A stretch of DNA of 64,000 nucleotides from Symbiodinium microadriaticum (lineage: Eukaryota > Sar > Dinophyceae > Suessiales > Symbiodiniaceae): contig LSRX01001165.1 in the NCBI GenBank assembly GCA_001939145.1, positions 108,969-172,968 on the forward strand. Direction: 5' to 3'. Below are positions 11,239 through 21,981 of this stretch, piece by piece. Each line of letters starts with the position of its first letter. Positions within the stretch are counted from its first letter, which is position 1. Below the pieces are notes generated by a model, which saw only the letters and a list, made by a program, of their open reading frames with translations, was not told where the DNA came from and made no database searches. Position numbers and translations under genes: made by a program.

Positions 11239-11880
11239 TTTCCTCCAACCAGAACAATGCGCTACGGGCTTACAGCATACTGCTGAAAGCTATAAGGAAC
11301 TAGACAATAGGCTGCTACACTCTGCTATCATATATCGGATGCTATACTACCGTACACCCTAAACCCTAAACAATGCTACGCTGTACTGAATTTACCACTT
11401 CGAAAGATGCTTTGCCTTCGTAGAGGGAGAACCTCGGATTCCAACTAGAAGCATCTGAAAACTTAAGATCTCGTAAGTGCGTTCAAACGAGGTTTAGGGC
11501 TTAGGGTTTAGGGGTTTCGGGGTTCAGGACGACCTTCCGTAAGAATGGCACTGGAAATACTATGCCCCTGAAAACACCCAATTTTTTGGTTTTCCCAATC
11601 ACCGCAAGCAGAAATACCTAAGTTACAAGCATGTTCATGACTTCCTTTGTTGGGTTCATAGCTACTAGAAATGTATCTAAAACCCAATTTTCCCAAGCCA
11701 TAAGCTTACGAGTTCCTGACATGTGTTTATAGGTTTTATGTTACTGAGATTGCTAGGTCCTTGGTTCTTCTAATCTGGGCGACGAGTCCGAAGCGTGTGA
11801 TGCTGACAGTGGGTCTTACAATGCCCCACCTGGACAAACACAGGCGGACATGGTATCTGGCAACTGGGCTGTCTTGAGAC

Positions 11881-11984
11881 TGGTAGTTCTCTAAATTAGG
11901 GTCCCTTTTGAGGTCCCCCAAAAAAAGTACGGCACCCTCATACAAGGGACCCTAAAAGGGACCGCAATTTGGGAGAACTCCGCC
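11881..11984. mobile_element. MITE-like element, family E
   Basis: GTAGTTCTCTAAATTAGGGT at the left pairs with AATTTGGGAGAACTCCGCC at the right, with GTCCC/GGGAC inside. Confidence 0.75.
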
Positions 11985-13097
11985 TATGGGGCCGTGCCAG
12001 GGTTCCCTCAAGAAATTGCGGGAACCCTTGGGCGTCCAGGGATCTGAAAACGGGAAATGGAAGCTGCCTCCTCGATACCTTAAGGGGTTTAAGGCTTAGG
12101 ATCCGGGGATTAGGGCTTAGGGTTTAGGGCATGCAGAGTCCGAATGAACTATCGTATATGGAACTTCGGAGCCAAGCGAGAAGCAGCGCAGACTGATAGT
12201 GTGCAGTCTTTGACGGATAGTCAAGTACCTAGTATCCCCTGACAACACCGCGATGTACAAAACATACGCAAGCAGTAGCTGGCAAGTGTAAAGAGTCTCA
12301 GCATAGATAAAGAAAGCTGGGAAGCTGTGCGTACACTACGAAGAGATGACATACCGAAACAACAATCACATGCAACAGTAAGAACGAACCGCAACTGCAG
12401 ATGATACTGCGATATGGGAGCAGATTGGAGTGAGGGTAAGAGCAAAGACACAAGGCATTGCCGTGGCCAGGCGGCATGCCGATGTCGCTAGGGTTTTCCA
12501 CTCCACCTCGGGATGGGAAGCTAGAGAGATCTCCAGGTTTTCTTTGCAGATCTATCCGCCGAAAAAACCTTGAAGAGTAAAGGCTCAACTAACAAGTACG
12601 AGCCAGCTACTGGACTAGTGCAATACCCTTTGACGTTGTTGCAGACACAAGAACCCTTGTTACTTGTAACCAACTTACGTGAGCTGTGGCTGCTATGACA
12701 ACCAGATGCTCGCTGGCGCTCTAGCGATCGCTGTCCTTGTGGTCATACGTAATGACCGGCCGGCTTTGGCGTCGAAAGCCATGCTATGCCATGGGTTAAA
12801 AGTTTGGGGTTTACAGGGTTTGGGGAAGCCTAAACCCTAAACCCTTATAAACCCTAAACAATTTGAGGAGTCAACTGACAGGGAGGGCTGAAACCACGAC
12901 GGCGAGGAGCAGTGGATCTTCACCCGCTGATTCGTGCTGGCCGTGTGCCTGACGGCTTGCCGAGCCTACATCAGCCCTGTGTTATAAGCCCGAAGGAAGT
13001 AGCAGGATCCTTATCATAAAGACACTCGAACTTTCATACTTGTATCAACCAAATACCTTCTTTGAATCTTTCGCTTTTTCTGCCCCCCCCCCCCTCT

Positions 13098-16000
13098 GTC
13101 TCTCCCAGCCCTCTCGCGCATGAATGCTTGATGCCGAGACTCTCGGCCACCCTGGTGTCGGGATGCATTCGCGCAAAGCGCACCTGCGAAGTTGGAGAAT
13201 TCTATGCGAGCCTCAAACTTTCAGAGATTAGGGTGGAGGGCCCAAGGTTCAAGCAACATGAGGCTTTCTTATCGTGGGTGTCCCAAAATTCGGAAGTCGT
13301 TCCGCGCCGCCAGCCTCAGCTTTAAACAACACTTGGAATATATACTCCCCCAAAGCCCTTTTCTAATGATGCTTGGAACCCTAAACCCTAAAACCCTAAA
13401 GCCCTAAAGACTTAAACCCTAAAGCCCCAAAACCCTAAACCCCTAACGCCTTATAGATCCCTTTACAGGGACCCTAAGGGGCTTAGGGTTGCAGGGAAAC
13501 CCTAAACCTAATTATGTCTAGGTTTTCTGTTGGGTTTCGAGGTCCGGGGGGACTCAAGGCTGCTTCTTAGAGGGTAACCTCCAGACTGAAGAGTCAGATC
13601 TTCAAACATAGAGTTTAGGGTTTGGGTTTTAAGGGTTTAGGGTTTAAAGGTTTAGGGTTTAGGGCTTTAGGGTTTAAAGGTCTAGGGTTTTAGGGTTTAA
13701 GGGTTTAGGGTTTAAGGGTTAAGGGTTTAAGGGTTTAGGATACTTTTCAAACAGTCTCAACCTAGCTGGCTCCTCGCGACGTCCACACCAAAGATCCCAA
13801 GTCCTCTGGCATACCTCCTTATAAACGAACACTCATACCAGAGATTTCTAACCGCGGCCCTTAGGAGGATTTAGGCTGACGGTGGCACCACAAGAAAATC
13901 GTAAGGCTTTGGGGGGTTGGGGTTCGGTACCTACATAGAAAGGATCTTGCCTTGAAGTGGAAGCTTCAGAAGGAACCATAACTTCGAAAAGGTCACATGA
14001 AGTGTTTGACCCGGGCCTCCTGGATGCCATGCCGCACTGGCAGGGCCCTGTGGATGGCCTCATCAGGGTAGCTGTGACCACTTCTAGATCGTCCAAACAG
14101 GAAGGATCCCATGCGGAACCGGAAAACCCCGAATCCTAACCTCAAAACCGCCCAAATGCAGGAAGGATCCCACCTTTAGCAGCTTGCAGAACTTGGGATA
14201 CAGATCCGCCTGGAATCGGGCTACGGTGAGTGTGGTGTTCAGGGCTTAACGGTTCAGATGTTTGCAGGTCATGGGTTCAGGGGTTTGGGTTGCGAGACTC
14301 AGGATTCAACGTGTCGCGTTGAAGCTTGATGGTCTGTGCGGCTGTAGCAGTGTTTTTGATGTCACATCTTGCGCCTGCCAGCCTCCCTACCACCCTACCC
14401 CACCCCACACCGCCCTACCCTACCCCATACCCTGCTACCCCAACCCCTATACCACCCCACCCCACCCTACCTACCCTGCAGGGTAGGGTAGGGTAAGGGT
14501 AAGGGGTTTGGGTTAGGTAGGGTAGGGTGGGGTAGCGTAGGGTAGGGTTGGATGATCATGTTGCCACTGCAGGCACAAATAAACAAGTATTCATGCGAAC
14601 TTGACTAAAGGTTGTGGTGATGCGACTCTTGCTGCTTCGGAAGGTCCGGTGCAGATACGAAACTGGTAGGTGCACAACCACCCTAACCCCAAAACCCTCA
14701 ACCCTAAACCCAAAACCCTAAACCCTCACCTCATCTCGAGAGGAACACCCCGGGGTCTTGAATCCACAGAGTAAGCAGCCTTCACCTTCAGCGGAGTTTC
14801 CGGAAGATCCGCAGCCACGTGAGACTTAAGCCTTAATAACTTCAAGCTGTAAACGCTCAAAAGGGTTTAGGGTTTAGGGTTTCGGGAAAACCTGAAGACC
14901 CTAAGAACCCTCAAAACCTACGAAGACGAAAGGTCTTCGAAGCTCTAAAATCACGTTTTCTGTCGTGTGCTGCAGAGTAGCCTTGCACTTTGGCCGCGCG
15001 ATGTGCGCAGTCTCCCAGTAGCCCGTCACGTGAAGACCTTCAGAGTTCTGGGACAAACAGGGCCCTACTAAACCCTGAAGCACCAGAAAGAACATCCCCC
15101 AATCAAAGAAGGACGAGCGTGACCCCACCGAGGGTTCGTTTTGACACCTGGTTCCTTCCGCAGGGTCTGTGGCAGGAATGCCACCATGGTTAAGGCAGCC
15201 TTTTTTCGGTGGGTTCATGCTTCAGGGTTCAGCGCGTGGAATACAATTCAATAGAACTTGAGTGTGGTGCATGGTGGCATGGAGACAGTAGCAGCAATCG
15301 AAACAACAAGAGTCTTTCCCTAGGGGCTGAGTATCCTAGCCCAAAAAAGGTTAACATTTCAAATGATAGTAGGGTTTTAAAAGCCCCAAAAGGTTAAAGG
15401 TTACCTACTCAGCTCTTCTACACCCAAAACCCTTTAAACCCTTGTAGATCCCGTATTGATCCCTTTAAAGGAACCCTAAGCCCTTCTTCATTTCCAGGAG
15501 TTTCAAACTTTCGCTTGTTGCTCCACCTTCGTCGTGTTCAACGAAGCGCTGACGGGCGCTGGCTTCTTGGAAGGCGGGCAGAATCACGTCCTCCAGAGGA
15601 GCATTAGGGTTTAGGGTTTTAGGGTTCTAGGGGTTAGGGTTTATTGCTGGAGAATCTTTTCATGCTGCCTGTTTAGGGCTTAGGGTCTATGCGTGCTGTC
15701 GAGGCAGAGCTTTTCTGAGACATCGATCGGCAAACCCCTCAGCTTAAGGAGAACACAAGCTCGCGAGGACACGTGGCAGAACATTCGCGTCGTTGCCCCC
15801 GGGTACTTTGACTTGCACGAGTTCACTCGCCGAATTGTCTATGCCTCGCATGAGACGATGCCAGGCCACGGAAAAGTTGCCCTCGAGCCATCGGATGGCA
15901 GAGCGAATACCTGCAAGGTGGAAGGTTTCTGCTGCCATAGGACTTCACACGGCTACCCCGGTTGCTTATCTGGGTGCTTGTTAAAGGATTTAATTTAAGT

Positions 16001-19000
16001 TACCATAATAAGGAAATCATATTATTTACTATAGATCCCCATTATGGTAACTTAAATAACATCNTTATGTCTCAACCCCTGAAACCCGAAAGGACCGCCT
16101 GTGACTCGGAGGACTGCAGTTTGGACTCAAGCTCGCGGTTTGTGGCCTCCGGAGGTCAAGAGCAAAAGCCATGGCAAAGCAAGCGACTCGCACGTATATA
16201 AGGGGGCTTCAATAACTTGAGTAGGGTGTTGGGGCATGCTATACTTGAACCACAATGAAGGAACCCTGAATTCGGGAATAATGCTACTAATTGTTCGGGC
16301 TCCTGTATTCGGCATGCTGTGCGGACCTAAACACAATGACAGAAGGCCGCCGCGTGAACGAAGACGAGCTCTCGTTGCCGTGACATTCGCCCAAGCCCCT
16401 TCCATGACGTCCCCGCCAAGGACCCTCTACATTTTCGGAGCTTGAAGCAAGATTATATGTAAACGGTTGCATTTAAACACGTATGTGTGCACGCATGCAT
16501 GCAGGCAAAAGCTGGATGGGTGGACGGACGGACAGACGGACGGAGGGAGGGAGAAAGGGACGGAGGAAGGGAGGGAAGAAGGGAGGGAGGGAGGGAAGGG
16601 AGGGAGCCCTAAAATAAAAAAGGGCAAAAGGGTACCACTCCTAGAAGCCCCTATATTACCCAAAAGGTTCAGCGAAGCCCCGCCCCCCCACTGTCTCGCC
16701 TGGCCATGGAATGAGGCCCACTGCGTCCAGCACTGGAACGGAGGCAAGCTGTTCCTTGGTTTTTTTGAGTTAGGCTCTTGGAGGATTTAGGGTTTAGGGC
16801 CTTGAAGGATTTAGGGCCTAGGGCCTTGAAGGATTTAGCTTTTGGGGCCTTGAAGGGACCCTTCAACCCTAAACCCCAAAGGCCCTAAACCCGAAACTTT
16901 GAGGGTCTAGGGCTTTAACCTACCTTTTTAAGGGCTTCTAGGATTCTAGAACGAAATCAGGAATAAGGAACCCTAAAAAGGTGGGTTCTTTAGGGCCCAG
17001 GTAGGATCTTGAAGGGTCAGCCGGGTAGGGCTCACTAGAACTCTAGTTAAAGCTTGGGATTTAATGAATACTACAGGGTTTAGGGCTTAGGGTGCTCTAG
17101 CTAGCATGCCCGTAACTGTACCTGTAACCAGTCTTCCATCTCTCTAAAGTTCTTTACAGCCTGTGCTCAGGCCCAGTATTGTAGTAGAGAGGGGTACAGG
17201 CACACGAGCTTTCTGAAAGGGGGTTCGACAATTTCCGTGGTGCGCAAGAGGGTTTATATTCACATGTACATACATGCAAACATACAACAACAGATGGGAG
17301 TTCGGAAACCAAGAGACCCCTATGAAGACTCGAAGTAGCAACATCCTTGTTAGAAGGACTCCCGACATCGACCAACATGCTAATGAATAAACTAGCGCGC
17401 ATGTAGAACCGCTGAAGAATCTTGAGCACGGCTAAAAACGGAGTCCGAAACTTCAGATGGAGCCCTTTTTGCAGAGTTTGACTGCCAAGCGTCATTCAGC
17501 ACCTCGGTCCATTGCTTGCGGTGGGGTGCCAGGTGGAGAGGCGTCAGCAGCCGTTCTCCAAGGGCGTCCTGGGTTTCCCGGGTTTGAGGGTTCCCAGTTG
17601 GACGCAGGTCTGTACTCATGTTCGTACAGGAGTGAAACCCTAACGATGACTCTTGTAGTACTTGCAACGACATAAACCCTGAAGCGTGTAAGATGCAACA
17701 AGAGTTCTGTCATGGAGGCAGCACGATGCGCGTGGCCTAGGCACAGGCTCTCCACGACTCGCGGAGGCCCGATATCAAAGCATGCTGCAAATCGATTTCA
17801 CGTGAGCGCTTCTTTGCTGATTTTATGAAGCCCGCCCGGCTTCAGGCATGGTCGAGAGCTTGCTTGAGGCTTATGGATGTGATTGTGTACTCGGTGTACT
17901 CGGTCATGAACTTTTGCTTGGGTTTTGAGCCCTCTACAGAGCAGCATCCCTTCCTTCACCACTGCCAAGCCGCAGACAGCTCCTGCCGTCGTGGGTGGTC
18001 CCAGTGGACACGCACAAGCCTGTGGAACCGAACATGTTTACACGACAGCAAGTCAGGAACGGAGTGCGGTCACCTCATCATGAACGATAAGTGCTGCTCT
18101 GTTTTGACCAACGGCAGAGTGATGGGAGCACCATCTTAGCCCTAATTACTGCACAACAAGGCATGATACTGCTCTGCGAAACAGTCGTAACCTATATATA
18201 AATAAATAAACAGTGCAGACGCAGCCAGCAGCAAACCCTTTCAATCTGAAACCCCGGAAAATCGAAAGCTCCGCAGACATCAGAAAAATCCCAAAAGCAC
18301 ACACACAACCCTAAACCCCTAAACCCCAAACCCTAACACTGAACCCAGCCCTGAAGCCTCAGAAACGAATCGAAGACCTGCGAGCTTTCGTAAAGGCCCA
18401 AAGAAAACGACGTCTGGTTCTGTCTGTAAGACATTTTCCTCGATCGCTGTTAGAGGTAAAGGTTGCCGGACTAGGTGATTTCGAGCTTGAGGTCGTAATG
18501 TCGTAGAGATTCTACAAAAATACACCCCACATAAGCTACCGTCAAGATGACACCTGCAATTATCACCAGCGATTCTGGTCAGCTTGAACTAAGTTTCTGA
18601 CTTCATAAGCCCCAAAAAAGTGTACACTTTGAGTTCTATAAGGGGTCATATTTATCCCCCAAAAGTGTAAAGGGTACTCATTCAGCTAGTGCATTATCCC
18701 TGAACCCTGAGCTCTCCTCTAACGCAGAGATGCTTGTAACGACACCTGAAACGCTAAATCCACAGCTTTATAACCTCTCTATGCTCAGACTCCACACCCG
18801 GGTGCTCTTTTTTTAGGGAACTTACCTTAAGCTAACACGTAGCCACAGTAAATGTATAAAGCGAACAATAGCTTTACTTCTCATGGCGGCTGAGCTGAGC
18901 CCTTGGATCAGTCCTTCTCGGGGAATACTGTTTCCAACTATTCCGACCTCTATATTACGAGGCTCCCGATATCCTAAACCCTAAACCTTAAAACCCTAAA

Positions 19001-20176
19001 CACCTAAACCCGAAACCCTAAACCCCTAAAGCCCTAAACCCAAACTAAAAAACCCTCAACCTTTTTACTTCATCTCCAGGAGTTTCAGGGCTCGCTGAGG
19101 TCCCGGGCCACTCCAAAACGTGGACATGCCGAGCCCGGGCTGCCGTTCGGCTCCTCCCCAGACCCCCGGGTTTAGGGTTTAGGGTTTAAGGGTTTAGGGA
19201 CCTAGTTCCTCTAAAAGCCTGTTTAAGGCTTAAGAGTTTAGGAGTTTAGGGATTAGGGGTTTAGGGTTTAGGATTTAGGGGTGTAGGGGAGAATCCCCCA
19301 GACCCCCGAAAAGGATCTAAAAAGTGGATCCCCTGAGTAAGGACCCCAACTACTAAAGGGTACTTTATAGGAACCCCTTTAAGGGGACCTATTTTTTGGG
19401 GATCCTCTCCTCTTGCGCTCGAAGAGGAGCCCCGAAGCTTCTTGAATTCTTTGAACTTTTAGGGCTTAGGGTTTAGGGGTTCCTTTAAAGGGATCTATAA
19501 AGGTTCCTTTAAAGGGATCTATAAGGGTTTAGGGCTTTAGGGTTACGGGTTTAGGGGTTTAGGGGTTCAGGGTTTAGGATTTCAGGTCAGACTTATGGCA
19601 GTAGGTGCAAGTTCGTTGCACCCGAATCGGCAAAGCCCTGACTCCCAAACCTTACAGCCTCAACCGCAGGCGCTTGAGCCTGACTCAGCGGGGATTACCA
19701 ATGGTATTTTTTCTTAGGGTCCGTATTGTTTTAGGTGTAACCTAATGTAACAACCTGACTAAGAATCCCGGGCCCTATACCACCAAGATATTAGGGTTCA
19801 TATCAAGAACCCTAAGAAAGAGCGGCTTAGTGTACACTATACCCCAGAACCATCTTGAAGGCTCCCAAATATTGAGCGCTTGTAATACCTCTTCACAGCA
19901 ACCCTTCAACTGAATCCTAGTCTGGTTAAACCCTAAACCCTAAACCCCCTAAATGGTTCTTACGGCTCTTACATTACCCAGGGAGCCCAATACCCTTTGA
20001 TTAAGGAATATACCTTAAATCATAGGGGCCTTAATATTATGGTTTAAGGTATATTCCTTCATTAAAGGGTACTGGGCTCTCTGGGTAACTCCGCAGCCCT
20101 TCGCCCCAGCTTGCCTGTTGCTTTGCAGGTGCCTTCCCTCCCCGCGCTCCCAAAGTTGCTCCAGGTCGAGCCAGTC
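13098..20176 (-). CDS. Multi-exon minus-strand gene(s), partial model, unknown product
   Basis: A run of short GC3-rich exons on one strand, read from high to low coordinate: 20115-20176 (DWLDLEQLWERGEGRHLQSN, GC donor); 18378-18446 (IEENVLQTEPDVVFFGPLRK, GT donor); about 17705-17765 (VESLCLGHAHRAASMTELL); 17464-17568 (DALGERLLTPLHLAPHRKQW then TEVLNDAWQS); 16099-16146 (ATNRELESKLQSSESQ, coiled-coil-like); 15745-15927 (IRSAIRWLEGNFSVAWHRLM); 15527-15590 (DVILPAFQEASARQRFVEHD); about 14984-15046 (GLHVTGYWETAHIARPKCK); about 14760-14822 (HVAADLPETPLKVKAAYSV); about 14175-14210 (ADLYPKFCKLLK); 13997-14071 (YPDEAIHRALPVRHGIQEAR); about 13760-13823 (RYARGLGIFGVDVARSQ); about 13098-13189 (VRFARMHPDTRVAESLGIKH). 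No known domain was recognised. The exons may belong to more than one gene, and several phases are unproved. Confidence 0.5.
13375..13505. repeat. Telomere-like CCCTAAA tract
   Basis: CCCTAAA/CCCTAAAG units; a GGGACCCTAAGGGGCTTAGGG reversal lies near the right end. Confidence 0.7.
13612..13740. repeat. Telomere-like TTTAGGG tract
   Basis: About 16 units of TTTAGGG or TTTAAGGG, opposite in orientation to the tract at 13375-13505. Confidence 0.85.
14385..14546. repeat. Inverted array of CCCTAC / GTAGGG units around CTGCAG
   Basis: CCCTACC- and CCCCACC-type units run up to CTACCCTGCAGGGTAG, a perfect 16-bp palindrome at about 14470-14485, and then continue as GGGTAGGGTA units. The whole can form a long hairpin. 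Confidence 0.85.
15321..15420. mobile_element. MITE-like element, family B
   Basis: Left end TAGGGGCTGAGTATCCTAGC; right end AAAGGTTACCTACTCAGCTC. GCTGAGTA/TACTCAGC-type inverted ends, about 99 bp, match copies at 35384, 60078 and 62961. Confidence 0.75.
15994..16057. mobile_element. Short palindromic element, family K
   Basis: TTTAAGTTACCATAATAAGG at left and CATTATGGTAACTTAAA at right are inverted repeats. Confidence 0.75.
16064..16064. other. Ambiguous base (N)
   Basis: A single N just right of the family K element. Confidence 0.95.
16200..16315. mobile_element. Diverged family H element
   Basis: GGGGGCTTCAATAACTTGAG with TAGGGTGTTGGGG at left; GGGCTCCTGTATTC at right. Ends are only partly complementary. 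Confidence 0.4.
16520..16606. repeat. G-rich (GGAC/GGGA)n repeat
   Basis: GGACGGAC units pass into GGGAGGAA units on the plus strand. Both strands stay open, but this is low-complexity. Confidence 0.9.
16918..17006. mobile_element. MITE-like element, family J
   Basis: ACCTACCTTTTTAAGGG at left and CCTAAAAAGGTGGGTTCTTT at right are inverted; the better copy is at 60373-60468. Confidence 0.55.
17825..18139 (+). CDS. Cys-rich ORF or terminal exon, unknown function
   Basis: An open plus-strand frame of 104 codons ends in TAG. Its C-terminal 65 residues are Cys- and Trp-rich: HHCQAADSSCRRGWSQW, then NRTCLHDSKSGTEC and MNDKCCSVLTNGR. A splice entry near 17940 is possible. The region sits between minus-strand exons, so either it is a separate gene on the opposite strand or the frame is fortuitous. 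No family is assigned. Confidence 0.4.
   Translation: MKPARLQAWSRACLRLMDVIVYSVYSVMNFCLGFEPSTEQHPFLHHCQAADSSCRRGWSQWTRTSLWNRTCLHDSKSGTECGHLIMNDKCCSVLTNGRVMGAPS
18589..18690. mobile_element. MITE-like element, family A
   Basis: CTAAGTTTCTGACTTCATAA at left and GGTACTCATTCAGCTAG at right, with the family core AAAGTGTACACTTT. Confidence 0.65.
18973..19055. repeat. Telomere-like CCCTAAA tract
   Basis: Imperfect CCCTAAAC/CCTTAAAA units. Confidence 0.75.
19165..19282. repeat. Telomere-like TTTAGGG tract
   Basis: TTTAGGG and TTAGGGGT units, opposite in orientation to the preceding tract. Confidence 0.75.
19974..20088. mobile_element. MITE-like element, family F
   Basis: TTACCCAGGGAGCCCAATAC and GTACTGGGCTCTCTGGGTAA are near-perfect inverted termini; the interior (AAGGAATATACCTTAAATCA and its complement) continues the hairpin across almost the full 115 bp. 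It lies 27 bp left of the exon at 20115-20176. Confidence 0.85.
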
Positions 20177-20230
20177 CTGGAAGGGTTGAGGCTTCAGGGT
20201 TTAGAAGGTAGGCTTTAACCCCTAAGCCCT

Positions 20231-20243
20231 AAACCCCTGAACC
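20231..20243. repeat. Left copy of probable LINE target-site duplication
   Basis: AAACCCCTGAACC occurs here and at 26543-26555, exactly bracketing the retrotransposon. The sequence is telomere-like, so part of the match could be chance. Confidence 0.6.
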
Positions 20244-20308
20244 AGGCATCTCGGCTGCCAGGTGCACGGTGCACGCCGCCCTTTGCAGTTTTTGTCCAGG
20301 GTCATTTT

Positions 20309-20317
20309 GACCACACC
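20309..20317 (+). promoter_or_regulatory. First copy of the LINE GACCACACC motif, in the leader
   Basis: GACCACACC lies 15 bp upstream of the ORF1 ATG, outside coding sequence. A copy here argues that the motif is not kept for the peptide it encodes. Confidence 0.5.
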
Positions 20318-20331
20318 TCTCCTCGTAAGCC

Positions 20332-21948
20332 ATGGCCGAGCAGTATGAGAAGAGCCGTGCGGAGGCGAGCAAGCCAGCGATGGTGGCAGCTCAAGAGCTG
20401 TTTTTTTCCGGATCAGGACGCGCGAAACGTGGGCCACCGTCGCCGGAGATGAGCGGAGTGTCCACACCGCTCGGTACAGACGCCACCATGCAGACCGCTA
20501 CTCAGCAGACCATGCCGCAGCAGCCACTGGTACAGCCACTGATCCTGGAGGACCACACCGCTGACCAGGCCACGGCGTCAGGTTTCGGAGTCAACATCAA
20601 CGACCCAGGTGCCATGCGCGAGTTCCTCAACCAGCCAGTCCACACCGCCGGGGACGTTCTGAAGCTGGTCAAGACTTACCACAAGGCCGTGATCCGCCCT
20701 GAAATGTTTGGTATGGTAGCACAGTTGGAGACAGCCATCAAGAAGGTCCACGACCACACCTTTACCTGCCAAAAGGAGCTACAGTTCATGATCGCAGACA
20801 ACAGGTCGGCTCAGAAGCATGCTGCAGGCTTGCAGTTGGTCACCACTGGGTGGCCCAACGGGCTCACACCGCAGCAGCGAGAGTACATGCTTGGGTGGAT
20901 GTTGGGCAATACACCGGAGATCGTCACCTACCTCCAGGCTCGTGGTCTGCTGGCGCAGAACTACGACCACACCGCCCTCTCCCCCAACGGCTACGCAAGC
21001 TTCTGGTTCAATGTGTTGTCCACTGAGCCAGTGACGGTGCCTCAGAAAGGCGGCTTTTTCAGTGGCATGACGCTTGTCACTTTTAAGTCGTGGGACTTGC
21101 GGTCTGCCTTTTTAAGACGATATGGTGGTGCCGCGGGTATGCCCTTGTACATAGACCAGAACACACCGCAGCCCAACCGGCACATTCGCGTCTCACCTTT
21201 CACACCGCAATGGCAGCGGAAACTTGAGGCACCACTCCGCGTCCTCATTGCTGCCTGCAACGCGCACCCCGAAACGCAGGGGAAGCGCTTGATTATTTTG
21301 TGGAAGACGTTGACTCTTATGCAGCCGACGGATGATCGTGACTTCAAGCCGGACCACACCGCCTGGGCCCGCCTCTTCTATGAAGAGCGGGACCGTACTT
21401 TTAGAGGCCGACTTGAAGTTGTACAGGAATTTGCTGCTCTGCTCAATGGACCACCCCTCTCCAAAACTGAGGGTGAGGAAACCCTTTGGTCTGAGTGCTG
21501 GAATCAGACCATTTGGGGAAACCAGCTTGAGTTGGATGAGATGGAGCGAGCAGCTTACCACACCGCCCGTCAGCAGGCTGTGACGTCGGGGAGTGGGACC
21601 AATTTTGGCCGTGGTCGCAAGCATTGGTCCCAAGCCCTGCTGCATCAGTCCACCTTTTCGCCTTATCCATTTGAGCTCGACTTTTGTGGTGTGGATAAGG
21701 TAGCATTTGTGTGGGATGAACTGTGTGACAAGTGCCAGAAGCCGGATGAAAAGATAGGCAGCTACGAAGTGGCCACCTATGCTGGAAAACCAGCAGCACC
21801 GGCTTCGGCTGAGGACCACACCGCCACAGATCTCCCACCGGATCCTTTTGCAGATGCAGGGCTGCCGTCGACTTGGCAGCCAAAGGGTGGTGCAAAAGCA
21901 GCAGGCAAGGGCTCGCAAAGCAGCCAGGCCACACCGCCCCCGGCCTGA
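20332..21948 (+). CDS. LINE ORF1 protein (gag-like), 538 aa
   Basis: ORF1 starts at an ATG in a good context (GCCATGG) and ends in TGA. In LINEs this position encodes an RNA-binding protein that packages the element RNA; that role is inferred from position, as no zinc knuckle or RRM is visible. The N-terminal 100 residues are low-complexity, rich in Gln, Ala and Thr. The middle (about 150-430) looks globular, with WMLGNTPEIVTYLQARG and RHIRVSPFTPQWQRKLEAP. Near the C-terminus FCGVDKVAFVWDELCDKC has three cysteines but not the CCHC spacing. The tail is Gly/Ala/Gln/Pro-rich. The tetrapeptide DHTA recurs at four sites, each from the 11-mer GACCACACCGC. The frame is the same as ORF2, and only one TGA separates them. 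Confidence 0.85.
   Translation: MAEQYEKSRAEASKPAMVAAQELFFSGSGRAKRGPPSPEMSGVSTPLGTDATMQTATQQTMPQQPLVQPLILEDHTADQATASGFGVNINDPGAMREFLNQPVHTAGDVLKLVKTYHKAVIRPEMFGMVAQLETAIKKVHDHTFTCQKELQFMIADNRSAQKHAAGLQLVTTGWPNGLTPQQREYMLGWMLGNTPEIVTYLQARGLLAQNYDHTALSPNGYASFWFNVLSTEPVTVPQKGGFFSGMTLVTFKSWDLRSAFLRRYGGAAGMPLYIDQNTPQPNRHIRVSPFTPQWQRKLEAPLRVLIAACNAHPETQGKRLIILWKTLTLMQPTDDRDFKPDHTAWARLFYEERDRTFRGRLEVVQEFAALLNGPPLSKTEGEETLWSECWNQTIWGNQLELDEMERAAYHTARQQAVTSGSGTNFGRGRKHWSQALLHQSTFSPYPFELDFCGVDKVAFVWDELCDKCQKPDEKIGSYEVATYAGKPAAPASAEDHTATDLPPDPFADAGLPSTWQPKGGAKAAGKGSQSSQATPPPA
21946..21948 (+). other. Single in-frame TGA between ORF1 and ORF2
   Basis: ORF1 and ORF2 share one reading frame. From 20332 to 26536 (2068 codons) this TGA, followed by AAGGCT, is the only stop. 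Confidence 0.85.
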
Positions 21949-21981
21949 AAGGCTGGCTGGTGCGCGTTTGCAGCGGCTTCG

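Larger units (their letters stand above)
10802..13090. other. Gene-poor stretch
   Basis: It holds family F (11088) and E (11881) elements and short telomere-like tracts at about 11355, 12085 and 12830. A non-repetitive patch at 12895-12980 has exon-like frames on both strands and could not be assigned. Confidence 0.5.

Noticed and set aside
17457..17545. Plus-strand exon reading FDCQASFSTSVHCLRWGA
   Set aside because: Splice sites look good, but the minus-strand reading (DALGERLLTPLHLAPHRKQW) is longer and fits its neighbours.
20290..20335. Possible trans-spliced leader remnant before ORF1
   Set aside because: GGGTCATTTTGACC resembles part of the dinoflagellate spliced leader only over a few bases; no convincing match.
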